A stretch of 64,000 bases of DNA from contig NZ_ATZE01000002.1 of the NCBI RefSeq assembly GCF_000428045.1, positions 136,457 to 200,456 of the forward strand, written 5' to 3'. Source of the DNA: Sedimenticola selenatireducens DSM 17993 (GTDB taxonomy: Bacteria > Pseudomonadota > Gammaproteobacteria > Chromatiales > Chromatiaceae). The position numbers and the translations under genes are program-made. Positions 9,383 to 18,265 of this stretch are shown here, one piece after another (within the stretch, counting starts at the first letter, position 1; the number at the start of each line of letters is the position of its first letter). The notes under the pieces were generated by a model. It saw only the letters and a program-made list of their open reading frames with translations. It was not told where the DNA came from and ran no database searches.

Positions 9383-10459
9383 ATGGCGTCAGGTCCCGTT
9401 ATGAATCGTTACTGGAGTTCGGTCGTTCACACTCTCACCCCCTATGTGCCGGGAGAGCAGCCCAAACAGAACGATCTGATCAAGCTCAATACCAACGAAA
9501 ACCCCTATCCGCCCTCACCCCTGGCGCTGCAGGCGATGGCGGCAGAGGCGGCGGAGAGCCTGCGGCTCTATCCCGATCCCAATGCCGAGCGGCTGAAGCA
9601 GGCAATTGCCGACCTGCACGGTCTTACCCCGGCACAGGTATTTGTCGGTAATGGCTCTGATGAGGTGCTGGCCCACACCTTTCTGGCGCTGCTGAAACAT
9701 GAGTCGCCGCTGCTGTTCCCGGATATCTCCTACAGTTTTTATCCGGTCTATTGCGGACTCTACGATATCGCCTTCAAACAGGTGCCGCTCACGGAAGGGT
9801 TTGAGATCGACCCGGATGATTACCGGATCGCCAATGGCGGGATTATCTTCCCCAACCCGAATGCGCCCACCGGCCGGTTGCTGCCGCTCACGGCTATCCA
9901 GGCAATCCTGGATAACAACCGGGATTCGGTGGTGGTGGTGGATGAGGCCTACATCGATTTTGGCGGTGAGTCCGCCATTGCTCTGGTGAATCGCTATCCC
10001 AACCTGCTGGTCATCCAGACCTTCTCCAAATCGCGCTCCCTGGCGGGGTTGCGGGTCGGTTTTGCGCTCGGCAACGCCGAGCTGATCGAGGCTCTGGAAC
10101 GTGTCAAAAACAGCTTCAACTCATACCCGCTGGACCGATTTGCCATTAATGGCGCGGTGGCCGCGATCGAGGATCGGGTCTATTTCACCGAAACCTGCCA
10201 ACGGGTGATCGCCACCCGGGAGCAGCTGACACAACAGTTGATCACGCTGGGATTCCAGGTGCTGCCGTCGGCGGCCAATTTCCTGTTTGTGCGCCACCCC
10301 GGATGGGATGCCGGGGAGCTGGCCGCCCGCTTGCGGGAACGATCCATTATTGTGCGGCACTTCCGCCAGCCCCGGATCGACCAGTTCCTGCGTATCACCA
10401 TCGGCAGCGACCAGCAGACTCAACGGCTCTGCGAGGTCTTGGCCGACATTCTCGAATAA
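9383..10459 (+). CDS. hisC: Histidinol-phosphate aminotransferase
   Basis: A 358-aa PLP enzyme that converts imidazole acetol phosphate to L-histidinol phosphate. Family landmarks are [14 protein letters not shown] near the N-terminus, [10 protein letters not shown], and the PLP lysine in [16 protein letters not shown]; the C-terminus has FLRITIGSD. Length is normal. The start could be the ATG at 9383 or the in-frame ATG at 9401 (MNRYWSS), which begins closer to the usual family N-terminus; neither has a strong ribosome binding site. It stands alone, without other his genes, as often seen in gammaproteobacteria with a second hisC. An aromatic aminotransferase activity is also possible. Confidence 0.88.
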   Translation: MASGPVMNRYWSSVVHTLTPYVPGEQPKQNDLIKLNTNENPYPPSPLALQAMAAEAAESLRLYPDPNAERLKQAIADLHGLTPAQVFVGNGSDEVLAHTFLALLKHESPLLFPDISYSFYPVYCGLYDIAFKQVPLTEGFEIDPDDYRIANGGIIFPNPNAPTGRLLPLTAIQAILDNNRDSVVVVDEAYIDFGGESAIALVNRYPNLLVIQTFSKSRSLAGLRVGFALGNAELIEALERVKNSFNSYPLDRFAINGAVAAIEDRVYFTETCQRVIATREQLTQQLITLGFQVLPSAANFLFVRHPGWDAGELAARLRERSIIVRHFRQPRIDQFLRITIGSDQQTQRLCEVLADILE

Positions 10460-10511
10460 CGGTTGCCGTAGGTCTCGGATAATCGGTTCAACCCTGTGTG
10501 GATTGTTGATA

Positions 10512-10550
10512 AGCACCGCAACGGTGCATTGCTGCACCAGGGTGGCTGCA
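10512..10550 (+). promoter_or_regulatory. NtrC-type enhancer site(s) upstream of nasA
   Basis: Bases 10512-10528 read AGCACCGCAACGGTGCA, a perfect 5-5-5 inverted repeat that matches the NtrC consensus TGCACC-N5-GGTGCA at 11 of 12 fixed positions. Immediately downstream, 10533-10550 starts with a perfect half site TGCACC followed by an imperfect second half (GGCTGCA). The sites are about 90-120 bp upstream of the predicted sigma-54 transcription start, the usual place for NtrC enhancers. Confidence 0.75.
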
Positions 10551-10613
10551 GCCGCTGACCGATAACCCTGAAAATAATTTTACCGGCGCTGATTCTGACG
10601 CATTTCTTACCGA

Positions 10614-10629
10614 TGGCATGCTCCTTGCT
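10614..10629 (+). promoter_or_regulatory. Sigma-54 (-24/-12) promoter of nasA
   Basis: The sequence TGGCATGCTCCTTGCT carries GG and GC exactly 12 bp apart and matches the sigma-54 consensus TGGCACG-N4-TTGCW at every position but one. The predicted transcription start is near 10640, giving a leader of about 20 nt before the leader ORF at 10662. With the NtrC-type site upstream this predicts nitrogen-limitation control. Confidence 0.82.
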
Positions 10630-10661
10630 GAATGCTGCTGTATTCGCAGGAGGTATTGTCC

Positions 10662-10754
10662 ATGTCAGTGGTTGGTTGTTTTTCGCTTGAGCCTCACTCC
10701 CTCGTGGTGATGCAGCGGTTTCCGGGCCACCCCGTTATCGGGAGGGCATACTGA
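10662..10754 (+). CDS. 30-codon leader ORF overlapping the nasA start
   Basis: A strong GCAGGAGG (10646-10653) precedes an ATG at 10662 that opens a 30-codon frame (MSVVGCFSLEPHSL...GRAY). Its TGA shares a base with the nasA ATG (TGATG at 10752-10756), the geometry of translational coupling. The nasA ribosome binding site GGGAGG (10740-10745) sits inside the leader frame and can pair with an upstream CCCCG, so ribosomes on the leader could expose it. Too short to assign by homology; it could instead be a chance frame, but the ribosome binding site and overlap favour translation. Confidence 0.55.
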   Translation: MSVVGCFSLEPHSLVVMQRFPGHPVIGRAY

Positions 10755-13411
10755 TGTCCCTGGAAGTCAGGACCACCTGTCCCTATTGCGGCGTCGGTTG
10801 TGGTGTTATAGCCAGACGGGAACCCTCGGGTGCGGTGACAATCACGGGAGATCCGGAACACCCGTCGAATTATGGCCGACTCTGCTCCAAGGGGAGTGCC
10901 CTGGGTGAGACGTTGGGTGAATCGGGCCGCCTGCTGACGCCGGTGGTGAACGGTCGTGAGGTGGGTTGGGATACCGCACTGGATAGTGTGGCCAATGGCC
11001 TGCAACAGGCGATTCGTGAACATGGGCCGGAATCGGTCGCCTTCTATGTCTCGGGTCAACTGCTGACCGAAGACTACTATGTGGCCAACAAGCTGATGAA
11101 GGGGTTTATCGGCGCGGCCAATATCGATACCAACTCCCGTCTCTGTATGTCATCCGCCGTGGCGGCACACAAGCGTGCCTTCGGTGCCGATGTGATGCCC
11201 TGCAGTTATGATGATCTGGAGCGGGCCAAGCTGATTGTGCTGGCCGGCTCCAATGCCGCCTGGTGCCATCCGGTGATCTACCAGCGCATCATGGCCAGCA
11301 AACAGCAGAATCCGGATCTGCAGATCGTTACCATCGATCCCCGAATGACACCTACCGCCGCGACGGCTGATCTGCACCTGGCGATCCGGCCCGGTACGGA
11401 TGCCCTGCTGTTCAACGGCCTGCTGGTCTACCTGGAACAACAAGGTGAACGCAACAGCCTGTTCGTCCGGCAGGCAACCCGGGAGAGTGAGGCCGCTTTG
11501 GCGGTGGCAGCTCTGGATGCCCCGGATATCGCCCGGGTCGCTAAGGGTTGTGGACTCGCGCCGGCAGCGGTGGAGCGTTTTTATCGCCTGTTTGCCCGCA
11601 CCGAACGGGTGGTCACCGTCTATTCCCAGGGCATCAATCAGTCCAGCAGCGGCGTGGACAAGATTAACGCCATTATCAACTGTCATCTGCTGACCGGTCG
11701 TATTGGTCGTCCCGGTATGGGACCCTTCTCCCTGACCGGGCAACCTAATGCCATGGGTGGGCGTGAGGTAGGCGGGCTGGCCAACCAGTTGGCCGCCCAC
11801 ATGGAGCTTGAGTCCGAGGCGGATCGGGAGCGGGTGAAACGCTTCTGGGAGGCACCGGCAATACCCCGGCGGGGTGGACTGAAAGCGGTCGATCTGTTTG
11901 ACGCCGTGGAAGCTGGCAGGATCCGGGTGCTCTGGATAATGGGGACCAATCCGGCGGTCAGCTTGCCGGACTCGGATCGGATACGTCGCGCCCTGGAAAA
12001 ATGCGCGCTGGTGATCGTCTCCGACTGCGTGGCTGCGACGGACACCCTGGGGCTGGCGCACATCCGCCTGCCCGCCACCACCTGGGGTGAACGTGATGGT
12101 ACGGTCACCAGCTCGGAACGCCGCATCTCGCGCCAGCACGCCTTTTTGCATGCGCCGGGGGAAGCGCGGCCGGACTGGTGGATCGTCAGCCAGGTGGCGA
12201 GCCGTATGGGCTATGCCAGGCAATTCAACTATCAGCGCCCCAGTGAGATTTTTCGTGAACATGCGGCCCTTTCGGGCTTTGAAAACCGGGGTGGTCACCG
12301 GGCCTTTGATATCAGCGGTTACGCGGATCTGAGTGATGCCGCCTATGAGGCACTCACTCCCCGCCAGTGGCCGCTCACCAGGAGGGAGCCCAGCGGCACC
12401 TGTCGCCTGTTCAGTGAGGGCCTGTTCTGTACCGAAGACGGCCGGGCGCGGTTTGTGCCGGTGACGCCCAGACCGCCGAAAAACATGCCAAACCAGGAAT
12501 ATCCGCTGACCCTGAACAGTGGCCGGGTGCGGGATCATTGGCACACCATGACCCGTACCGGCCTGTCACCCCGACTCGCCAGTCACACCATCGAACCCTA
12601 TGCGGAGGTCCATCCTGATGATGCGGCTCTGTACGACCTGGCCGATGGAACCCTGGCGTGCATCGAGAGTCCCACGGGCAGCGCCACGGTACGGGTGCGG
12701 GTGACCGCCGGCCAGCAACCGGGCAGTCTGTTCATGCCGATGCACTGGAATGGCCAGTTTGCCGAGACCGGCCGGGTCAATGCGCTGCTGCCGGGGGTGA
12801 CCGATCCGCTCTCCGGACAGCCGGAGTTCAAACAGGGCCGGGCACGCATCCGGGAACGCCGCTATGCCTGGCACGGTTTCCTGTTTTCGCGCCGCCGGTT
12901 ACAGCCGGTCGGGGCTGACTACTGGGCACGTTCCCGGGGTGCGGGCTGCTGGCGCTATGAGATGGCGGGCGATCTGACCCCGCAGGACTGGGCCGGGATG
13001 GCCCGCTCCTATCTCTGCAGCGCGGAGCAGGAGGTCGGCTGGATGGAGTATTCCGACCGGGCCGCCAACCGCTATCGCGCCGCCCGTTTTGTCGACAACA
13101 GCCTGGAGAGCTGCCTGTTCATCGGTCCGGATCTGGAGCTGCCGCCGCGCGACTGGATCGAAGTGCTGTTTGGCAAGGCATCACTGGACATGGCCGAGAG
13201 GGCCAGTCTGCTCTCCGGCCATGCGCCGGATAAGCGCGCGGACGTGGGCAGGATCGTCTGCGCCTGTCACGGGGTTGGGGAGAAGCGTATCCAGGCGGGG
13301 ATACAGGTGCAAGGACTGAACAGTGTCGAGGCTATTGCCGAGGTGTTGAAGGCGGGGAGTGGCTGCGGCTCCTGCGTGCCTGAGATTCGCGCCCTGCTGG
13401 CAGCGGGATAG
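10754..13411 (+). CDS. nasA: Assimilatory nitrate reductase catalytic subunit with C-terminal [2Fe-2S] domain
   Basis: An 885-aa cytoplasmic molybdoenzyme that reduces nitrate to nitrite. N-terminal [4Fe-4S] ligands are Cys9, Cys12, Cys16 and Cys44 (CPYCGVGCGV, LCSKGSALGE); Cys131 in SRLCMSS is the expected Mo ligand. The molybdopterin domains are followed, from about residue 830, by a BFD-type [2Fe-2S] domain with CACHGVGE and GSGCGSC. This domain architecture defines the NasA/NarB-type assimilatory enzymes that receive electrons from NADH via a flavoprotein or from ferredoxin. No nitrite reductase, flavoprotein or nitrate transporter gene is in the window. Expression should depend on sigma-54 and NtrC (10512-10629). 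Confidence 0.93.
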   Translation: MSLEVRTTCPYCGVGCGVIARREPSGAVTITGDPEHPSNYGRLCSKGSALGETLGESGRLLTPVVNGREVGWDTALDSVANGLQQAIREHGPESVAFYVSGQLLTEDYYVANKLMKGFIGAANIDTNSRLCMSSAVAAHKRAFGADVMPCSYDDLERAKLIVLAGSNAAWCHPVIYQRIMASKQQNPDLQIVTIDPRMTPTAATADLHLAIRPGTDALLFNGLLVYLEQQGERNSLFVRQATRESEAALAVAALDAPDIARVAKGCGLAPAAVERFYRLFARTERVVTVYSQGINQSSSGVDKINAIINCHLLTGRIGRPGMGPFSLTGQPNAMGGREVGGLANQLAAHMELESEADRERVKRFWEAPAIPRRGGLKAVDLFDAVEAGRIRVLWIMGTNPAVSLPDSDRIRRALEKCALVIVSDCVAATDTLGLAHIRLPATTWGERDGTVTSSERRISRQHAFLHAPGEARPDWWIVSQVASRMGYARQFNYQRPSEIFREHAALSGFENRGGHRAFDISGYADLSDAAYEALTPRQWPLTRREPSGTCRLFSEGLFCTEDGRARFVPVTPRPPKNMPNQEYPLTLNSGRVRDHWHTMTRTGLSPRLASHTIEPYAEVHPDDAALYDLADGTLACIESPTGSATVRVRVTAGQQPGSLFMPMHWNGQFAETGRVNALLPGVTDPLSGQPEFKQGRARIRERRYAWHGFLFSRRRLQPVGADYWARSRGAGCWRYEMAGDLTPQDWAGMARSYLCSAEQEVGWMEYSDRAANRYRAARFVDNSLESCLFIGPDLELPPRDWIEVLFGKASLDMAERASLLSGHAPDKRADVGRIVCACHGVGEKRIQAGIQVQGLNSVEAIAEVLKAGSGCGSCVPEIRALLAAG

Positions 13412-13449
13412 GGGTGCACCTTGGAGTGGGACCCGGTTCCCGGAAATAC

Positions 13450-13476
13450 GCGTTCCCACGCAGAGCGTGGGAACGC
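13450..13476. repeat. REP-like 12-3-12 perfect palindrome
   Basis: The sequence has two 12-base arms, GCGTTCCCACGC and GCGTGGGAACGC, separated by AGA. It sits between the convergent ends of nasA and cbbM. Palindromes of this type are dispersed in many gammaproteobacterial genomes; only one copy is seen here. Confidence 0.7.
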
Positions 13477-13493
13477 GGGGATAAGTTTGAGTA

Positions 13494-13524
13494 AACAAAA
13501 AACCCCGCACCAGGGTACGGGGTC
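13494..13524 (-). terminator. Rho-independent terminator of cbbM
   Basis: On the minus strand, 28 bp after the cbbM stop, the stem ACCCCG/CGGGGT is followed by a run of six T in TTTTTTGTTT. This is a classical intrinsic terminator. Confidence 0.85.
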
Positions 13525-13551
13525 TTCTGTTCTACACAGCGATTTAACGGC

Positions 13552-14937
13552 TTACTTGTGTACGCCCAGACGATCTCTCCAGCCGGGGAAGATCTGATCC
13601 GCGTCCTGCGGGAAGGACTCGAAGGCGCGGGCGAACTCCTTGTGCTCCTTGGCGTACTCGACCGGGTCGGCACCCTCTTTCCAGCACTCGTAGGCCTGGC
13701 GCAGGGAGATGGCGCCGGCCGCCGGGCTGTCGATGTGGCCGTAGGAGCCGCCGCCGGAGGTGTTGATTACGTTGCCGTGGCCCAGGTTCTCGAAGAAGCC
13801 GGGCAGACGCAGGGCGTTCATGCCACCGGAGATGATCGGGGTAGTCGGTTTCATGCCGTACCACTCCTGGTGATAGAACGGACCGTCACAGCTGTCGCGT
13901 TCGATCATGTAGGCGATGACCTTGTCATCCCGTGAACCTTCCATCTTGCCGTAGCCCATGGTGCCGACGTGGATACCGGATGCACCCTGCAGACGGGCCA
14001 TCTTGGCCAGCACGAAAGCAGTGTAGCCGCGTTTGGATGACGGCGAGGTGACGGCACCATGACCGGCACGGTGGTAGTGCAGGTACTGGTTGGGATACTG
14101 CCGGCGTGCCGTGGTGATCATGCCGGGACCGCCGACATAACCGTCCACCAGGAAGGCGACGTGGGAGGCGTTCTCGCCAAAGGTCTCCAGGATGTAATCG
14201 GCGCGGGCCAGCATCTCATAATGGTCATCCGCCGTGATATTGGCGGAGAACAGCTTGGCCTGTCCGGTCTCGTCCTGGGCGCGTTTCATGGCGTCAGCGA
14301 CCAGCGGCATCACCTTTTTCATCGGGCAGAACACCTGGTTGCCCTGGGGCTCGTCGTTCTTGATGAAGTCGCCACCCAGCCAGAACTGGTAGGCGGCTGA
14401 GGCAAATGGCTCGGGACGCAGGCCCAGTTTCGGTTTGATAATGGTACCGGCAATGTAACCACCGTCCTTCACCGGACGACCCAGGATACGCCACATATCA
14501 CTGATGTCCTTGGAGGGACCGTCAAACAGCTGCAGCATCTTGGGTGGCACGTAGAAATCCTGCATCTGGGCGCTCTTTACATCGCCCATGCCCTGGTTAT
14601 TACCAATGGCGAGGGTGAGGAAAGAGACCAGCATGATGCGACCATCGGTAACATTGCGATCGAACAGCTCATTCGGGTAGGCGATCTTCATGATGCCGTT
14701 GGCTTCATCGATCTCATACACCAGCGCGTCGACACCCTTGGTGAAGTCGTCGGTGGTGGAAACCTCGACGTTGGTGCCGGTGGAGGACTCGGCAGCGAAG
14801 TGTGCCGCGGTAGCAAGATAACCGTGGCCGGCTGCGGGCTCCATGGTGTAGGCAACCAGGATATGGTTGCCGTCAGCGATCAGCTTGTCTTCGTTCAGGC
14901 TCAGGTCGGCATAGCGACTGGTTTGGTCAAGGGCCAT
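13552..14937 (-). CDS. cbbM: Form II ribulose-1,5-bisphosphate carboxylase/oxygenase
   Basis: A 461-aa large-subunit-only RuBisCO, the normal length of form II. Active-site landmarks are all present: [10 protein letters not shown] (Lys168), [10 protein letters not shown] with the carbamylated Lys193 and metal ligands Asp195 and Glu196, and the loop 6 motif [10 protein letters not shown]. It fixes CO2 onto ribulose bisphosphate in the Calvin cycle. No small-subunit gene is present, as expected. It is monocistronic with its own terminator and is transcribed divergently from cbbR; its activase genes cbbQO are 11 kb away and phosphoribulokinase 5 kb away. Form II enzymes have low CO2/O2 specificity and suit low-oxygen, CO2-rich settings. 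Confidence 0.97.
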   Translation of the reverse strand: MALDQTSRYADLSLNEDKLIADGNHILVAYTMEPAAGHGYLATAAHFAAESSTGTNVEVSTTDDFTKGVDALVYEIDEANGIMKIAYPNELFDRNVTDGRIMLVSFLTLAIGNNQGMGDVKSAQMQDFYVPPKMLQLFDGPSKDISDMWRILGRPVKDGGYIAGTIIKPKLGLRPEPFASAAYQFWLGGDFIKNDEPQGNQVFCPMKKVMPLVADAMKRAQDETGQAKLFSANITADDHYEMLARADYILETFGENASHVAFLVDGYVGGPGMITTARRQYPNQYLHYHRAGHGAVTSPSSKRGYTAFVLAKMARLQGASGIHVGTMGYGKMEGSRDDKVIAYMIERDSCDGPFYHQEWYGMKPTTPIISGGMNALRLPGFFENLGHGNVINTSGGGSYGHIDSPAAGAISLRQAYECWKEGADPVEYAKEHKEFARAFESFPQDADQIFPGWRDRLGVHK

Positions 14938-15117
14938 CTGTTGTTACCTCACTACTCTCTAATTTTGATTGGGCTGTCTGGTACAGTGCGATGCGTTGAT
15001 TCGGCTTCTCCCTCAGGAGTTGCGGTGACTATAGCCATCGATCACTATAAATAAAACTAAAACTTTTTGATTGTTGTGATAAGGTAGCGCTTATGTGTAA
15101 GTACGGGGTGATGCGTT
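14938..15117. promoter_or_regulatory. cbbM-cbbR divergent control region
   Basis: The 180-bp region between divergent cbbM and cbbR is AT-rich around 15040-15080. The palindrome TTATGTGTAA at 15091-15100 has the T-N-A arm structure bound by LysR-type regulators. On the minus strand a TATAGT (-10 like) faces cbbM at about 15047 with no good -35 box, consistent with activation by CbbR. Site assignment is an inference. Confidence 0.5.
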
Positions 15118-16026
15118 ATGAATTTCACGATTCGTCAGTTAAAAGTGTTCGAGGCCGTAGCCAATCACTTGAGTTTTACCAGGGCGGCTGATGAGTTATA
15201 TCTTAGTCAGCCGGCGGTTTCCATGCAAATCAAACAGTTAGAGGAGAGTGTCGGCCTACCGCTGTTTGAGAAGCTGGGTAAGAAAATTCACCTCACGGCA
15301 GCGGGTCGGGAACTCCACACTTACGGAAAGGCCATCTTCCGGCAACTGGATGAGATGGAAGAGGTGATGGAGGCTCAGAAGGGCCTGAGTCGCGGCCGTC
15401 TGGATATCGCCGTCGCCAGTACCGTCAACTATTTTGCGCCCCGTGCCCTGGGCGCGTTTTCCCGTCGCTATCCCGGCGTGCGTCTCAGCCTCTCGGTCAA
15501 TAACCGCAAGGAACTCATGCGTATGCTGGATCAGAATGAGAAGGATCTGGTGCTGATGGGGCAGCCACCTGAAGCTCTTGATCTGGAATATGAAGAGTTT
15601 ATGGATAATCCGCTGGTGGTGATCGCACCACCTGACCACCCGCTGGTGGGGGAGAAGCATATTGCACTGCAAAAGCTCGCCGAAGAGACCTTTCTGATGC
15701 GGGAGGCCGGTTCGGGTACCCGATTGGCGCTGGAGCGTTTTTTTCAGGAACAGGCCCTTGAGCTGAACTGTGGCATGGAGCTGAATGGCGGCGAGGCTAT
15801 CAAGCAGGCGGTCAGGGCCTGGCTCGGTCTGGCGGTGGTTTCGGCCCACACCATTGAACTGGAGCTGGAAACCGGTCGGCTGGTCACCCTGGATGTGGAG
15901 GGTTTTCCGCTGCTGAAGAAGTGGTTCATGGTGCACCGCCGTGGCAAGCGATTGTCACCCTCCGCCCAGGCGTTCCATGATTTTCTGCTGGGTGATGGTC
16001 TGGCCGAAATTCAGAAAATTAGGTAG
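15118..16026 (+). CDS. cbbR: LysR-type transcriptional regulator CbbR
   Basis: A 302-aa LysR-family protein with an N-terminal winged helix-turn-helix (ADELYLSQPAVSMQIKQLEE at about residues 23-42) and a C-terminal effector-binding domain. It begins NFTIRQLKVFEAVA and has the sequence character of CbbR. Its position, divergent from cbbM with 180 bp between the starts, is the classical arrangement of the regulator that activates Calvin-cycle operons in response to metabolites such as RuBP or NADPH. It may also control cbbQO and the phosphoribulokinase gene elsewhere in the window. Confidence 0.92.
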   Translation: MNFTIRQLKVFEAVANHLSFTRAADELYLSQPAVSMQIKQLEESVGLPLFEKLGKKIHLTAAGRELHTYGKAIFRQLDEMEEVMEAQKGLSRGRLDIAVASTVNYFAPRALGAFSRRYPGVRLSLSVNNRKELMRMLDQNEKDLVLMGQPPEALDLEYEEFMDNPLVVIAPPDHPLVGEKHIALQKLAEETFLMREAGSGTRLALERFFQEQALELNCGMELNGGEAIKQAVRAWLGLAVVSAHTIELELETGRLVTLDVEGFPLLKKWFMVHRRGKRLSPSAQAFHDFLLGDGLAEIQKIR

Positions 16027-16191
16027 GGACTTGGCGCGGCCTGTTAGGCTAGAATGGCCGGTTTCGCTTATTGCGATTGCACAATCACCAGCATCGGGAG
16101 CCAGCTTCCACCAGTAAACGGGTGGATATTTCCCGGCGGCTATACTTTACAATGGCCGCTGGGGCCTCCAGTGGAACGTACGGGTAAGGGC

Positions 16192-18102
16192 ATGTCAGAG
16201 CGGCAACAGAGCAGCAGGTCAGGATCGTCTGGAACATTCAAACTGCTCAACAGTATCGAATATCCCAGGGATCTCCGGTTGCTGCCGCCTGAGCGTTTGC
16301 CGACGCTGGCCGAGGAGTTGCGCTGTTTTCTGATTGAAACCGTGTCACGCACGGGCGGGCACCTCGCCGCCGGACTCGGGGTGGTAGAGCTGACCATTGC
16401 ACTCCACTATGTACTCAACACCCCAGAGGATCGGCTGCTCTGGGATGTGGGGCATCAGGCCTATCCACACAAGATTCTGACCGGTCGTCGCGAGCGCATG
16501 GGCAGCCTGCGCCAACGTGATGGTATCTCCGGTTTTCCCCGGCGCGAGGAGAGCGACTACGATACTTTTGGCGCCGGCCACTCCAGCACCTCTATCGGCG
16601 CGGCACTGGGGATGGCCGCTGCTGCCAAGCAACAGAACATCAAGCGCGATGTGGTGGCGGTGATCGGTGATGCGGCGATGGGCGCCGGGATGGCGTTCGA
16701 GGCACTTAATCACGCCGGTGCGCTGGATCTGGATTTGCTGGTGGTGCTGAACGATAACGACATGTCTATTTCGGATCCTGTCGGCGCCTTCAGAAACCAT
16801 TTGGCCCGTCTGCTTTCCAGCAAGTTCTATACCCGGGTACGGGAGGGCGGAAAATCGGCTCTCAGCAGCCTGCCGCATATTTCCGAGCTGGTGGGGCGCT
16901 GGGAAGAGCATATGAAGGGTATGGTGATGCCCGGCACCCTGTTTGAAGAGTTGGGATTCAATTATATCGGCCCGATCGACGGACATGACCTGGAGACCCT
17001 GACCGCCACCCTGCAGAACATGAAGGTGATGCATGGCCCGCGGTTGCTGCATGTCGTGACCCAGAAAGGCAAAGGCTACAAGCCGGCGGAAGGGGACCCG
17101 CTGGTCTATCACGGGGTTACCCCGTTTGACCCCAAGACCGGCAAGATGGATAAGAAGAGCGCCTCCGGTCCCAGTTATACGGAGATCTTCGGCCGCTGGT
17201 TGTGCGACGCGGCCACGGCCGACAAGCGGCTGGTGGCGATTACCCCGGCCATGTGCTCGGGTTCCGGGATGGTGCAGTATGCGGAACGTTTTCCTGATCG
17301 CTATTACGATGTGGGCATTGCGGAACAGCATGCCGTTACCTTCGCTGCAGGCCTGGCCTGTGACGGGATGAAACCGGTGGTGGCGATCTACTCCACTTTC
17401 CTGCAGCGTGCTTACGATCAGCTCATCCATGACGTGGCGCTGCAAAACCTGGATGTCACTTTTGCCGTGGACCGGGCCGGCCAGGTGGGGGCCGATGGCG
17501 CCACCCACGCCGGTAGTTTTGATCTGAGTTATGCGCGCTGCATCCCCAACATGGTGGTGATGGCGCCATCGGATGAGAATGAGTGCCGGAAGCTGCTGCA
17601 GACCGCCTATCAGCATGAGGGACCGGCCCTGGTCCGTTATCCCCGAGGCTCCGGTTGCGGTGCCCAGGTGGCCGAGGGGCTGGAGGCCCTGCCCCTGGGT
17701 AAGGGTGAGATTCGACGGTCGGGTCAGCGGATAGCGATCCTGGCCTTCGGCAGTCTACTGGATACGGCGCTGGAGGTGGCGGAGAAAGTCGATGCCACGG
17801 TAGCCAATATGCGCTTCGTCAAACCGCTCGATGAAGCGCTGGTGCAGCAACTGGCCAATACCCATACGCTGCTGATCACGCTGGAAGAGAATGTTATACA
17901 GGGCGGTGCCGGGTCTGCCGTCAATGAGTACCTGGCGGCTATTCAGCACCGGGTCCGTGCCATCAATCTCGGTTTGCCTGACCACTTCATTGAACATGCC
18001 ACACCGGCTGAACAGCTGCAGATGGCGGGTCTTGACCGTGAAACTGTTCTGGCGGTCATCAAGCGGGCGCTGGAGTCGGGCAGCGACCGGGCGGTGGGAT
18101 AA
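16192..18102 (+). CDS. dxs: 1-Deoxy-D-xylulose-5-phosphate synthase
   Basis: A 636-aa thiamine diphosphate enzyme that condenses pyruvate and glyceraldehyde 3-phosphate, first step of the MEP isoprenoid pathway. The start is taken at the ATG at 16192 (MSERQQSS); an upstream ATG at 16054 would add 46 residues with no family similarity. Landmarks are [16 protein letters not shown] near the N-terminus, the ThDP/Mg segment [24 protein letters not shown], and the catalytic glutamate in [13 protein letters not shown]. The ThDP motif reads GDA where the family almost always has GDG, a small oddity. ispG of the same pathway is at 53986. It is monocistronic. Confidence 0.93.
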   Translation: MSERQQSSRSGSSGTFKLLNSIEYPRDLRLLPPERLPTLAEELRCFLIETVSRTGGHLAAGLGVVELTIALHYVLNTPEDRLLWDVGHQAYPHKILTGRRERMGSLRQRDGISGFPRREESDYDTFGAGHSSTSIGAALGMAAAAKQQNIKRDVVAVIGDAAMGAGMAFEALNHAGALDLDLLVVLNDNDMSISDPVGAFRNHLARLLSSKFYTRVREGGKSALSSLPHISELVGRWEEHMKGMVMPGTLFEELGFNYIGPIDGHDLETLTATLQNMKVMHGPRLLHVVTQKGKGYKPAEGDPLVYHGVTPFDPKTGKMDKKSASGPSYTEIFGRWLCDAATADKRLVAITPAMCSGSGMVQYAERFPDRYYDVGIAEQHAVTFAAGLACDGMKPVVAIYSTFLQRAYDQLIHDVALQNLDVTFAVDRAGQVGADGATHAGSFDLSYARCIPNMVVMAPSDENECRKLLQTAYQHEGPALVRYPRGSGCGAQVAEGLEALPLGKGEIRRSGQRIAILAFGSLLDTALEVAEKVDATVANMRFVKPLDEALVQQLANTHTLLITLEENVIQGGAGSAVNEYLAAIQHRVRAINLGLPDHFIEHATPAEQLQMAGLDRETVLAVIKRALESGSDRAVG

Positions 18103-18265
18103 CCTGTCGTGGGTGACTCGGTGATCGGCCATCTCCCGTCCCTGGTGTATCAAATTGATCAGGACCTTGCGCCCAGCTGAATAGTTCCAGCTAGTCGGTA
18201 TTGCCGTGGTGCAGGGGATGTTATCTCCCAGCCGTGTGGATTATAAAAATAAAGAGAGGATGATT

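Noticed and set aside
16054-16191. Upstream start for dxs adding 46 residues
   Set aside because: The extension does not resemble Dxs N-termini, and the ATG at 16192 gives the family length.
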